DNA from: Linum tenue
Lineage: Eukaryota > Streptophyta > Magnoliopsida > Malpighiales > Linaceae
Length of the DNA: 64,000 nt
Assembly: GCA_946122785.1 (NCBI GenBank)
Contig: CAMGYJ010000005.1
Coordinates: forward strand, 90,762,547-90,826,546
Reading direction: 5' to 3'
Position 1 is the first letter of the stretch; each line of letters opens with the position of its first letter. Below are positions 24,756-36,600 of this stretch, in pieces. Under the pieces are notes generated by a model that saw only the letters and a program-made list of their open reading frames with translations, had not been told where the DNA came from and searched no databases. A program made the position numbers and the translations under genes.

Positions 24756-26530
24756 TAGAATTGGAAACACCCTATTTAAAGCTTCCTCTTTTCTACTTGA
24801 ACCCGACCCCCAACCCTATTTAAAACCCTCGCCGTCGCACTTCGACCCCCAACCCTCTACCCAGTTCGAACAAGCTCCCACCACCACAGGCGAATCTCTC
24901 TCCCAGTCCCTTGCCCCCAAATCCTCCCTGCTCCGACTCCGTTTCGCCGGCCGCCATGATCAAACTTTCCAAGTTCGATACAATCCTTGGAAAGTTTGAT
25001 CTTTCCGGTTCAGAATCTAGACTCGCGCGACTCCTTGATCGTGGAGCGCTTGATCCATCGCCTGAGTAATGTAAGTTCTTCCTTATCTCTCGTTTCTGAC
25101 TTACCCAACATTTAAGCAGTGCAGATAGTGTTGGAGCTTCTGTTCATTGCTGTGACACCGAGTAATTTAGCTTTTGAAACAACTGTGATTTTCATATGAT
25201 AAACTGTAGGTTTTGGGTTCGCATGACGATTTGGCTAGGCATAAACCGTTTGAAGTTGTTCCTCTGGGTGTTTATGGGTAGTGGATTATAGATGATAGAG
25301 GATCCAGTGGCCATAGGGGTTGAAATCAACCGATTCGTTAACGAATTTCATGATGGCTTGCAATGGAGTTGCTTAACGTTTTCATTTTGGTTGAAGAAAT
25401 CTTATAACATAATACAGTTTGTTCTATCACGCATTTACCCTCATGACACCCATTATATCTATCCGATGTTTCGTTTGACTCCCTCTTTGTTTCCATATTT
25501 GCTCACCAGGGATTACCTATCCGACCAGAAGCTTCGTGTGGTATCTGACTGATCATGATGGTGTAGACGTGATTGAAATGCTCCAGGGATCATCTACCTT
25601 GACGTCACTTTGAGTATTCCACCTCATCGATCTCTAAGGAAGGATGCAAGGACAACAAACTTTCCAAGCTGGATACAATCCTTGGACAAGGAATGCAGCA
25701 AAGAGATGGAGATTGCAAAACCCTTGACCAAGGTTGTATCTAGCTTGGAAAGTTTGATCTTTCCGGTATCACCCCAGCTCCAAGGGGAGTTACAAAAGTG
25801 GAGATTGAAGAGGATGGAATACTCAAAGAGACGTCAAGGGAGAAGTCTGTGGATTCATGGGAGGGGGATGGGCATGGATGTTCGACAAAAGTTTGTTCTT
25901 GTTTTTGTGATGTGGTGGTGTGCTTGTAAGCAAGAAGGTAGTATGTATTGAAGAAGTAGAGTTTTTGTATATCTAACTATTGTTGTGTTTAAGAAGAGGG
26001 AAATGCAGGGGAGAAGAAGAAAAGGAAGTGGATCCTCGTGGGTGAGAAGAAGATGATCAATCTGGTTTCCCTCTTGGTGGAGAAGGGAAGGAGAAGAAGA
26101 AATGATAGAAGCACGTTTAGAGGAGGGAAGGAAGTATCAGGAAGAAGTCTTTGTTTTGAGGGAGCATAGGAATCTGGAAGAGGAAGAAGAAGAATTTCCC
26201 CTGTCTCTCCCCCATCTCTGTTTTTTTTTTTGCAGAAATTCATCTGTGTAAAGAAGAAGAGAGGAAGAAGGAGCTCTCCTTTCCTCTGCTTTTTTCGTTT
26301 GGATGAAGTAGGACAGGCGATGTTGTGGAAGAACAAGGGAAATGGATAGGCCTCCTTCCCATGAATTTGTGTTATATATGTATGTTCAATTTCTTTCCTA
26401 CAAATCAATTGCAATGTACTCCATAACTCTAATGATCAAATATTGATCTTCTCTTCGATTGTGGGTGGCTAGATAGATATATCTCGTTATTGTTGTTTTT
26501 TGTTCTTAGATGGAAACCTCACTGCTTGTA
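24756..26530. other. Intergenic part of E1: leader-like DNA and two hairpins
   Basis: No gene is recognised. C-rich leader-like DNA with GACCCCCAACCCT repeats (24.79-24.86 kb) resembles the leader at 27.04-27.12 kb, so a second promoter copy or a lost gene is possible. A perfect 16-bp stem lies at 24958-24973/24986-25001 (GATCAAACTTTCCAAG). A longer imperfect stem sharing the same words lies at 25657-25685/25728-25755. From 25.98 to 26.40 kb the + strand is strongly purine-rich. An 86-codon frame at 25292-25552 has no domain. Confidence 0.5.
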
Positions 26531-26537
26531 ATTAAAT

Positions 26538-27006
26538 TGTCACGGGCGAGAGAATAGGCCATGATATGGAAATCACTCCCAATTTCACGGCCGTGCGAGA
26601 GACCGTGAGATGGAAATATCACGGCCGGGATAAGGAGACGTGAGATGGAAATATCACTCCCAATTTCACGGCCGTGCCAGAGACCGTGAGATGGAAATAT
26701 CACGGCCGGGATAAGGAGACGTGAGATGGAATATCACTCCCAATTTCACGGCCGTGCCAGAGACCGTGAGATGGAAATATCACGGCCGGGATAAGGAGAT
26801 GTGAGATGGAAATATCACTCCCAATTCACGGCCGTGAGACTAAGACGTGAGATGTTCACAGCTAAAATCCAAAATCACGCCTCATAACTGGAATCTCACG
26901 GCCGGGAGATGTACCGTGAGATTGTTTCCATAAAAGGGGGGAGTTCCAGAGAGTTTCACGGGTTGGCGTCGATATTATCACGTCCGTGAAATGGGCCGTG
27001 AGATTG
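26538..27006. repeat. E1 palindrome cluster 4, with an 80-81 bp tandem unit
   Basis: TTCACGGCCGTG recurs at 26584, 26665, 26745 and 26825, a period of 80-81 bp. Each unit also carries the half-palindrome CACGGCCGGGATAAGGAG and a GACCGTGAGATGG word. Further palindromes (about 26896 and 26980) lead directly into the leader of the third gene. Confidence 0.88.
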
Positions 27007-27039
27007 GAAGTTTAAAAACTAACCTATGCATATTAGAAT

Positions 27040-28075
27040 TTGAAACCCCCCCGCCCCCATATTTTGTTCGAACCCTATTTTCCCTCTACTCCCTCTGTTC
27101 TACTTCGACCCCCTCGCCCTCGCCATTGCTCGTTCGCCCTCGCCCTTGCTGGCTCGCCCTCGCCCTCGCCCTCGCCCTCGCCCTCGCCCTCGCTCGCCCT
27201 CGCCCTCGCCCTCGCCCTTGCTCGCTCGCCCTCGCCCTTGCTGCCTCGCCCTCGCCCTCGCCCTCGCCCTCGCTCGCCCGCGAAGATTCTTCAAGGTTCA
27301 GCGGCGACGGCGACCATTTCCGGACGAGTCTCTGCCCTCTGTTCCACTTCGATCCCGACAAGGCCTCTGGTGAGTTCTTCTTAACCACAGCGGCACTCTT
27401 CTCTGGTTTCTTGCATTTTTTAGGGTTTAGTTGCCCAATTGTGGTTGGTTTGAATTAGGGTTTTGAATGGTTTCATGTTGTCCATTAAGACAAGAGGGGA
27501 AGAATTGAAATCATGTTTTGGTTGTTGTTATTGTAATTTGAATGTTGTGATGGAATCCTGGGAGAGAGCTATGCACTTATGGGGTAGTGCACTTGCTCTT
27601 CTTGCCCATCTACTAATTCTGGTGTCTTGCCTCTTTTGAGGTGCTTTGTTAATATGGGGTACTAGAAGGAAACTATGGCATGCCAATGATCCTAGGAAGT
27701 TATTACATGTCTTGGTTGCTCTTCTACCTTTGTATAACATACTGGTTAATGCTCATCACCGTTTATAGCTGATGGGTAGTCTCAATTACTCTTCTGCTTC
27801 ATTTATTATGTTGGTTGATAGAGATCTCTGAGGTACCTGGTGAACTAGATGATCAAGAGGTTGCATAAGATTAAGTACATTAACCGAAAACTGAAACTAC
27901 CCACAACTGATGCTCTTACTATTTGCTGGTGGCTATAGCAGTACTCGCTTTTTCCCTTTTGCAGTCGGTCTAAGTTTTGCGGGAGAATTGCATTACTGAT
28001 TTTGTACTTAGCTTGATTATAATTCTTTTCCCTCTCATTCACTAAAGACTAAATGTGCTTAGTTGGTTTTTGTAG
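27040..28075 (+). promoter_or_regulatory. 5' leader of the third E1 gene with a (GCCCTC)n tract
   Basis: A C-rich leader contains a long imperfect (GCCCTC)n tract at about 27110-27285. A donor CCTCTG|GTGAGT near 27370 and an acceptor TTTTTGTAG at 28075 define a leader intron ending two bases before the ATG. The open frames across the tract (including 155- and 114-codon ones) are repeat-driven. Confidence 0.5.
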
Positions 28076-28077
28076 GA

Positions 28078-30542
28078 ATGGGGAAAGCTAAACCAAAAAC
28101 CCGGCAACCAGCAGCCTCACCTGCTAAAAGGAAGGCTCCTTCTTCTCGTCGCCGCCAAACCCAAGAACGAGACACTCCCCCCAAACGACAACGCAAAAAC
28201 AACCAAGGACGGGCACGCCAACCATCTCCACCACCACCACAAGCGGAGGCTCAACTTGGAGGAGGGAGACTTCACGGCTTCCTCCAATTACCCGTCGAAC
28301 ATAGGAAGGCTTTGGAGCGCTTCCTTCCCCTCCCATTTGGGCAGCAAAGATGCTTTGATTGGGATCTCCTAGAGCGCCTCGGAGCAGCGGAACCCGTTCG
28401 CACATGCCTCCGTCTCCCGGCATGGTGTGAGGTTCTCTCCATCAATGAGGTCATCTACCGAGAGCTTACCATTGAGTTCCTCAGCACTCTCTCCATCAAG
28501 AGAATGTCCGAGTTTAACCTCGACAAGCCCGAAGACAACATAACTTTTCGCCTTGGAGGACAGGCGAGACAGATGAGCATCACTGAGTTCACAGAGGCAC
28601 TCCAGATATACCCACCAGGATTTCTCACCACAGGTGGACATGGTTTTATTTCGGAGCAAATATATCATTCAAGAACAGAATCGGTCAATGCTATGTGGAG
28701 AACGGTAAAACAAAACCATGTGGACAAGTCTGACCCTGCCCACTATAAAGGGAATGATCTTCTTCCCCCGTGGCGTATCATCCACAACATTATCGCTCAT
28801 TCTGTGGCAGCTAGGGAGGGGAGCCCGGGGAGTGTGACCAAGCGGGATTTGAACTTTTTCCTCTCTATGGTAAAAGATCCCCCAATTCATCTTGGTATAG
28901 TCATATTGAAAACCCTACAGAAGATCACCTCCAACAAACAAATCAAGACCATCCATGGAGGTGCCTACATCACAAGGCTAGCTCGGCATTTTGGCATTGA
29001 TCCGGTGGGTTCTCATTGCACCATTGCCCAGTCCACTCAACCAATCTCCCAAAAAAACCTTGCGGATCTAAATTTGTTGTCAAAGGTAAATGTTCCAACC
29101 AACACTTTCCTTTTCACAGTGAATGCTAAAACATAACTAGTCGGGATTCAAACAATCTAGGATTGATTTTGTGCAAGTTTTGGATTGCCTACTAATCTAG
29201 TTCCTTTTGAACATTGAGCAAATGTAACTAATGCTTCTGATATTGATCATGTCTGTGTTTGGTGGTTAAGGAGAATGGTGTGGTAGGCATTGTTGGCCTC
29301 CCTCATCCTGCTCGACCTCTTGCAACAGATGAGGCAAACGCATCGGAGCATGTTGTTCAGCAAATGGTCGAGGAGACTCCGGAACAACCTGCACAACATC
29401 ACCAAACTACGACTCAAGCCGGACCATCCACCGACAGCTACATATCCCATTTTGAGGCATTGGGTCGGCAGAATGCCCAAATTCTGGAGCAAAATGCACT
29501 CATTCTCTCCCGCCTCGATCGAGAGAAGGAAGCTCGACGCTACATCATCGAATGCAACCATCAGATCATGAGGTCCTTGAGGATTGACTACGAACAATTC
29601 TCAAGACCTTGGGAACTATCTCCTAGGCCAACCGAGGAGATCAATGAAGAGGGAAGTGAAGAGGATGACGAGGGTAATGACGATGAGCAAAACAAGGAAA
29701 AAAATCAAGAGGACATAGGAAAGGAACAAAACAAGGAAAGCAGTGAAGAGGACAATGACACCAATGAGGAAGACAGCAGTGAAGAGGACGACGACGAGGG
29801 CAATGGCGATGACCAAAACAAGGAAAAAAATCAAGAGGTCAAAGGGAACGATGAGGAAGACAGCAGTGAAGAGGACGACGACGAGGGCAATGGCGATGAC
29901 CAAAACAAGGAAAAAAATCAAGAGGAGAAAGGAGAGGAACAAAACAAGGAAAGCATTGAAGAGGTCAAAGGGACCGATGAGGAAGACAGCAGTGAAGAGG
30001 AGGACGACGAGGACAATGGCGATGACCAAAACAAGGAAAAAAATCAAGAGGAGAAAGGAGAGGAACAAAACAAGGAAAGCAGTGAAGAGGACAGTGACAC
30101 CAATGAGGAAGACAGCAGTGAAGAGGACGACGACGAGGGCAATGGCGATGACCAAAACAAGGAAAAAAATCAAGAGGAGAAAGGAGAGGAACAAAACAAG
30201 GAAAGCATTGAAGAGGACAAAGGGAACGATGAGGAAGACAGCAGTGAAGAGGACGACGACGAGGGCAATGGCGATGACCAAAACAAGGAAAAAAATCAAG
30301 TGGAGAAAGGAGAGGAACAAAACAAGGAAAGCATTGAAGAGGACAAAGGGACCGATGAGGAAGACAGCAGTGAAGAGGACGACGACGAGGGCAATGGCGA
30401 TGACCAAAACAAGGAAAAAAATCAAGAGGTCAAAGGGACCAATGAGGAAGACAGCAGTGACTCTAGCGAGGACAATGAAGATGAGCAAATCCAGGAAAAC
30501 AAAGACGAGGACGAGAACACTAACGAGAAAGATGGGCAGTGA
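28078..30542 (+). CDS. Plant-transposon-domain protein with acidic repeat tail (E1 third gene)
   Basis: Exons 28078-29085 and 29271-30542 (GTAAAT donor, TTAAG acceptor) give 759 residues in one frame. Residues 1-65 are a basic, Pro-rich nuclear-localisation-like segment. Residues about 75-335 resemble the putative plant transposon protein region found in many plant elements (PF20167-like, by recall), with the conserved order of a short aromatic motif, LRLPAWCEV, an ITEFTEAL stretch and LPPWRIIHNII. After a Gln-rich linker with a short coiled coil (EQNALILSRLDREKEARR), residues about 460-755 are imperfect 43-residue repeats of Glu, Asp, Asn and Lys with EEDSSEEDDDEGNGDDQNKE as the core. The start was chosen because the upstream in-frame codons precede the splice acceptor. 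Biochemical function is unknown. An N-terminal basic/C-terminal acidic layout suggests a chromatin or DNA-associated protein. The decayed homologue at 62.6-63.8 kb has the same place in E2. Confidence 0.75.
29638..30460 (+). repeat. Coding tandem repeat of the acidic tail (about 129-bp unit)
   Basis: Units of about 43 codons repeat six to seven times with internal gains and losses of sub-blocks. The pattern keeps the reading frame open on all useful strands, which explains the long shadow frames. Confidence 0.88.
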
Positions 30543-30786
30543 AGATGAGCCAACCAAAGTCCTTAGTACTTAGCTATGTGTGTTTGCTTTTGTGCTTGTA
30601 TGTTTTCCAATTAGAATATTATGATGCACCAGTGTGGGCTACATGCATCTAAACTTAAGCATTAATTAGACAAATTTAATCGTGTTATGGATGTTTGTTT
30701 TATAAGACAAATGTAAAGCTTTGACTGCTTTTTACTTTTTGTTAACAGGGTATCTCATCTGATATGATGTACAGTTACTAGAGAAG

Positions 30787-30990
30787 GATCTATGTAATGC
30801 TCGTGTCAAGCTTCAAAGAACATTATGACTCATCTTTTCATAAGCTTGTAGTTTTCACAAACAGTATATTATGTTACTTGCACCATTATAATAAGTACAA
30901 GGGTTAGTTGTACAGGTGCATGTCTGTGCAGACTATTTCTGGAAATCTCACGGCCAATTCTGGAAATCCCACGGCCGTGAAAGAAGACGT
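30787..30990 (+). repeat. Duplicated 3' cassette, copy 2
   Basis: Nearly identical to 24190-24400. It lies about 250 bases after the stop of the third gene and runs into palindrome cluster 5. The same duplication includes the words TGCTCGTGTCAAGCTTC and CATTATAATAAGTACA. Confidence 0.88.
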
Positions 30991-31275
30991 GGTTTTGGAT
31001 ATGTAATTCTGGAAATATCACGGCCGTGAGATAGGCCGTGAGATAGGCCGTGGATGTAAAAATGGACTTCTCAGTTTCCCAGAGGGTTTCACGGGTTGCC
31101 TTCGACATTATCACGGCCGTGAGATGAGCCGTGTTTTGGAATTGAATGATGTACCTCTCACGGCTCATCTGTTAATTCTCACGGGCGTGAGAATAGGCCG
31201 TGTGATTGTCTGGAGATAGGAAAACTACTTTTGCTTGTCACGGGTCATGTCACGGCCGTGAGATGAGCCGTGTTT
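30944..31275. repeat. E1 palindrome cluster 5
   Basis: Contains CACGGCCGTGAGA at about 31018, 31111 and 31250 plus variants at 30969 and 31185. It follows the third gene and adjoins the dyad array. Confidence 0.88.
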
Positions 31276-31277
31276 CC

Positions 31278-32980
31278 TCAAAATTGTACCTACACTTTCT
31301 AGAGTTGTACCTTTACACTAAATTTAAAGTTGTACCTACACTTTCCTAAAAATTGTACCTATACACTATAGTACAACTTTTAGTTGTACCTACACTTTCT
31401 CAAAATCCTTCTATGGTACAACCCAAACTTGTACCTATACCATGGTACAACTTTAAGTTGTACCTACACTTTCTAAAAATCGGTCTATGGTACAACCCAA
31501 ACTTGTACCTATACCTTGGTACAACTTTAAGTTGTACCTACACTTTTTCAAAATCCTTCTATGGTACAACCCAAACTTGTACCTATACTAATGGTACAAC
31601 CTTAAGTTGTACCTACACTTTCTCAAAATTCTTTATGGTACAACTCAAAATTGTACCAATACTAATGGTACAACTTTTAGTTGTACCTACACTTTCTAAT
31701 AAATCCCTTTATGGTACAACTAAAAATTGTACCTATACTAATGGTACAACTTTAAGTTGTACCTACACTTTCTAATAAATCCCTTTATGGTACAACTCAA
31801 AATTGTACCTATACTAATGGTACAACTTTAAGTTGTACCTACACTTTCTCAAAATTCTTTATGGTACAACTCAAAATTGTACCTATACTAATGGTACAAC
31901 TTTTAGTTGTACCTACACTTTCTAATAAATCCCTTTATGGTACAACTCAAAATTGTACCTATACTAATGGTACAACTTTAAGTTGTACCTACACTTTCTA
32001 ATAAATCCATTTATGGTACAACTCAAAATTGTACCTATACTAATGGTACAACCTTAAGTTGTACCTACACTTTTTCAAAATCCTTCTATGGTACAACCCA
32101 AACTTGTACCTATACTATGGTACAACTTTATGTTGTACCTACACTTTCTAACAAATCCCTTTAAGGTACAACTAAAAATTGTACCTATACGAATGGTACA
32201 ACCTTAAGTTGTACCTACACTTTCTAACAAATCCCTTTATGGTACAACTAAAAATTGTACCTATACTAATGGTACAACCTTAAGTTGTACCTACACTTTT
32301 CCAAAATCCTTCTATGGTACAACCCAAACTTGTACCTATAATATGGTACAATTTTAAGTTGTACCTACACTTTCTCAAAATTCTTTTATGGTACAACTCA
32401 AAATTGTACCTATACTAATGGTACAAATTTAAGTTGTACCTACACTTTCTAATAAATCCCTTTATGGTACAACTCAAAATTGTACCTATACTAATGGTAC
32501 AACTTTAAGTTGTACCTACACTTTCTAATAAATCTCTTTATGGTACAACTCAAAATTGTACCTATACTAATGGTACAACTTTAAGTTGTACCTACACTTT
32601 CTAAAAATCCTTCTATGGTACAACCCAAAATTGTACCTATACCATGGTACAAATTTAAGTTGTACCTACACTTTCTAACAAATCCCTTATGGTACAACTA
32701 AAAATTGTACCTATACTAATGGTACAACCTTAAGTTGTACCTACACTTTCTCAAAATTCTTTAATGGTACAACCCAAACTTGTACCTATAACATGGTACA
32801 ATTTTAAGTTGTACCTACACTTTCTAATAAATCCCTTCATGGTACAACTCAAAATTGTACCTATACTAATGGTACAACTTTAAGTTGTACCTACACTTTG
32901 TGAAACAAATTCTTCAATGGTACAGCTGAAACTTGTACCTATACTAATGGTACAACTTTAAGTTGTACCTACACTTGTAT
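31278..32980. repeat. Dyad-rich tandem array at the right end of E1
   Basis: A 1.7-kb array repeats a unit of about 75 bp some 22 times. Each unit contains two inverted pairs: GGTACAACTT with AAGTTGTACC (almost touching, a near-perfect palindrome of 21 bp) and GGTACAACTC with an ATTGTACC partner. Spacer text is ACACTTTCTAATAAATCCCTTTAT with small variations. It lies subterminally, ending about 100 bp from the right inverted repeat. Confidence 0.92.
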
Positions 32981-33079
32981 ACATTGATTCATTATTTACA
33001 AGATTGCCATTAATGATGTGGGACCAGTCATTTAGTGGGTTTACCTCCTCAATAGGTCACCTTTTTTTTTGTTTTTTAT

Positions 33080-33113
33080 AGCATGGGTGCTATAGAGCAC
33101 ACTAGAAGGGCTC
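33080..33113 (-). repeat. Right terminal inverted repeat of E1
   Basis: Inverse of the left end, 28 of 34 matching positions. On the + strand it reads from AGCATGGGTGC to AGAAGGGCTC. Confidence 0.85.
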
Positions 33114-33122
33114 ATCCCCCTA
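33114..33122. repeat. Right 9-bp target site duplication of MULE E1
   Basis: ATCCCCCTA, identical to 12301-12309. Confidence 0.88.
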
Positions 33123-33683
33123 ATCTCGCTTGATAATATAATAATACATATATAGTTATGAAAGATTTACAGGAGAATTTTTTTTTTTTTTTTTTCCAAG
33201 AAATGTCAAGAGAAAACCTATACAATCTACCCCGACCCTGCCCAACCCAATACATCAGAGAAGCCAACCCACAAAATCAAAGGCGCAAAACTCTAAAGGG
33301 GAGAGTAACAGGAGAATTTCATTTATACACTTTTTTTTTCCCTCTTTTCTGCCTCCTCACTTAATTACGCCCAAAAATCCACCACCACTGCCACCGTTTA
33401 CAAGCTCGAAAACTCGAAATCGATCCCCGCCCCGCCATTTCCGATTCTGTTGCATGCATTCCCCAGCTCTAGCTAGCTTCTTTTCCATTTCTTTGCTCCC
33501 GGAATATTTTTCCGATCTATATTATATATAAATATATGTAATGGAATATATAATGATAATAATAAATTAAAACCACATGTCCGGATTACTAATTAACCAA
33601 CTTTAATTTCCTGCTACCCTTGTATTTATTTTATTTTTTTAATTTTTTTTCCTTCTTTGCTTTCCATTTTCACGATGATCCAG

Positions 33684-36600
33684 TTAGCCAACAAAATCAT
33701 GCAAAAGCTGGCCACCAACGAAGTCCCGCCCGAAATGCCGATTCTGCGACCCCTCAAACCCGCCCATCACATACCCATCGTTCCCGCCGGCCTCCAGCCC
33801 AAACCGCTGAGCCGCCGCACTGCTTATTGCAAACGACGGCGGCGGTTCCAACAGCCCCATCCCCTGGTGGAGACCAAGGGTCAACGAAACTCCACTTCCT
33901 CCCATCCCCATTCCCACGTGCGACTGACCACTGCCCGGCATTCCTCCGCCGTAAGACTGCACGTACAGTTGCTGCTGCTGGTGATGATGGTGTTGCTCCT
34001 CATTGCTACCAACAGCTGCCATGTCTGCACTAGTTGCAAGTTCGTTCCTCGTACGCTTCGGCATTGGCACATCGAGGGTCCGTTGATGATGAGACGATGT
34101 TGACGGGTTGCTGTTGTTGTTATTGTCGGAATTCGACATCGGTGCTGCTGGATGATCCGTGCTCGACCTATTGCCGCCGTCCTTTTGCGCAGCCTTGTGC
34201 GCCTGCCGTGTCTCCAGCATGTGTATTTCTTCCACCATTGGCTTCCACAACCTTACCCTCGCGTTTATGAACCAGTTGGATACCTGTCCACCAATTACCA
34301 CACCATCAGAAACCAAAACTTTGGACTCGCCAAACTAGAACAAGTATATTACATTTATAGGTCACCTGACTTCGGGTGAGACCCGTTTGTTTCGCCAACA
34401 TTAGTTTGTCGGTGTCCGTAGGGTACCTATAATGATAAATTAAGGTTACAAAAACGAATTAAAACATGGCACGATAGCCATTCACGTTCAATAAGTAAAT
34501 ATTCACACAGAATATAACTAAACTAACTAATCAAGATGGACTTACGGATGCAAGAAGTGCTCGAAGAGCCAGGCTCTAAGCACGGTGACAGCCCGTTCGG
34601 GGAGTCCCCTTTGAGGGCGCCAAACGGGCTGGTGGTGATCCATCAACACTCCGCCTGATGAACTCTGGACGTGCCTAGCGCCGTATGCGGTGGTTGCGAG
34701 TTTGACGGCAATGGCTTCATCTTTGCCGGAAGCTTTGCCGAGCTGATCCGTGATGGCACTCTTGAGCGACCTGAAATGCTTGGACATGGCTTTCAATGCT
34801 AGGTTAGCGTAGGGAGCCGCGTTCCCCAGCCCAGCTACACACTCAAAAGACGTCATAACGGCTTGCATCTGCTGGTAGTATTGCTTGTACCTCCTGTATA
34901 CCTACATCCATTACAGCAACCAAAACGATTGAGAGAAATAACTAACAGATAAGTCAAAGAGTAGTAATGGCGGCATGTATACAAGTGCTGCTGCCTGTAT
35001 ACACATTATCAAGATAGTAGAGTGATTATCTGCGGCCTATCTTCATAGTTGAGCCAAGTTGTCCCTTTCTGTTGGATCCCCTAAGAGGCTAAGACCATTG
35101 TTTATTTATAACTAAATCCTACAAATGATAGGTAGCATGAGACGACTGACCACCACCATTATTATTATAGAATAAGAAGCCGAGTGTCGAAGTGACAAAC
35201 AAGAAAAAGATTGAGTCAAGTTAGTGGATGGATAGTAAAAGAAGTAAAACAAAATGCTCATTTTAATGAATAAATAAGATTATTCGATCGATCCCAAGCC
35301 AAAGCCCATGCTAGCTTTCCAGCTTATATAATCTTCTTTTTGTAGTAAAGATGAGAATCACATCCCAAACTGATAATTAATACATTAATGAAAATAATAA
35401 AAGCTTGCAGGGGGGCGCATATATCCACACAAACACTATACCAGGTCCAGGACAGGAACCAATCTTTAGGAAATGCCAAAGCAAGCAAACATTTGTCATC
35501 TTCTTCTCATCCACTTATTTTAATCGCTTCTCTCTTCCTTCCTACAATATAATATCTAGATATGCTAAGCAAGGAAGCAAGCCCCTTGCCTTGCCTTGCC
35601 TTGGGGGAAGCCAGGCCTACTACCACAAAGCTCGTTTTTCATCAAATTGGGATTCCTCCAAATCAACTTTTGTTATGCTCTCTATCTACACGCATCAAAA
35701 GACATGGCGGATCATTGATCGCTTCTTCTGTCACCTATTATGGTTGTCAGACAGACTACTACAACTTTATTTGCAAAACAAACCCCAACCCCCCCACCCC
35801 CCCCCCCCCCCCCCCCCCCCCCCCAACAAAAGCTAGAGAAAGCAGCAAACTACACTAGCACAATCAATCTTAGTGCATATATTCCCATGGCCACTCTTCT
35901 CCTTTCCGTCCGCTCTCATCGCACCCACATAAGCACAAATGATCAGGATCACTGCTTTTCCCAAAAAAGATGATTTTTTTAATGGTGTTCTTCTACTGTT
36001 ACTCTGTGATCACCGAGGCAATGATCAATGTGCCCATATATACAGCCACAGGTATATCTCACTCTTTCTCTCTCTCCATGGATCGCCACACAAACAAAAA
36101 AAAACTATAAATTACATGAGGACAACAGATAGCCAGAGTCCAGTCCAGAGACACTACTACACTATACTATAGCAATAATAATAATAGTTTTTATTCATGC
36201 AATAGCAGCAACACACAACTACCCAATTGCACGTTGGTTTATTATTGCAAACTCCTACTACAGACTACTACTGCCACACCCCACCCTCCCTCCTGTTCAT
36301 CATCAGTGGCAGTGGGAAAAGAAAAGACTAGAGAGTAGAGATGCTCCCCCCTTCCCTCCCTACACTTACATTTATGAGCCTTACTTACACTGAATGGTTT
36401 TAGCAGTAATGATACACTCAAGGCATTCAAGTATTCATCAGACGAAGAAGAGAACATTTGGGGGAAGGGAATCCATGTGATTTTTGGGCAAAGAGAAGCC
36501 CTCAGAGTGTTTGTTGTACACATTAATTAATGACTACTACTACTACTGCAACCCCTTTAAAGAGCCAAAGATCTCAGTCATTCAAAAAGTTAACCCTCAT

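Larger units (their letters stand above)
12310..33113 (+). mobile_element. Giant Mutator-like element E1 (20.8 kb, three genes)
   Basis: The element is defined by ends and content. The left end 12310-12343 and the inverse of 33080-33113 match at 28 of 34 positions, both starting GAG and both including ACCCATGCT, and are flanked by the 9-bp duplication ATCCCCCTA. Inside are a Ulp1-like protease gene, a FAR1/MULE transposase gene and an acidic-tailed transposon-protein gene, all on +. Five clusters of CTCACGGCCGTGAG-type palindromes, an 81-bp minisatellite and a dyad-rich array at the right end fill the non-coding parts. The transposase frame is complete and the target duplication is perfect, so the insertion is probably not ancient. 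MULEs with Ulp1-like genes (Kaonashi type) are known. This length and this combination of arrays are unusual. Confidence 0.88.

Noticed and set aside
26991..27458. 155-codon frame rich in Leu-Ala-Pro-Arg
   Set aside because: Driven by the (GCCCTC)n tract in a 5' leader.
29616..30557. Hydrophobic 313-codon minus-strand frame and 276-codon + frame
   Set aside because: Both are shadows of the acidic coding repeat of the third E1 gene, which has start, splice sites and a homologue in E2.
31353..31775. 140-codon open frame in the dyad array
   Set aside because: Composed wholly of the tandem unit (repeated VPT-L and YGTT words). A repeat artefact.
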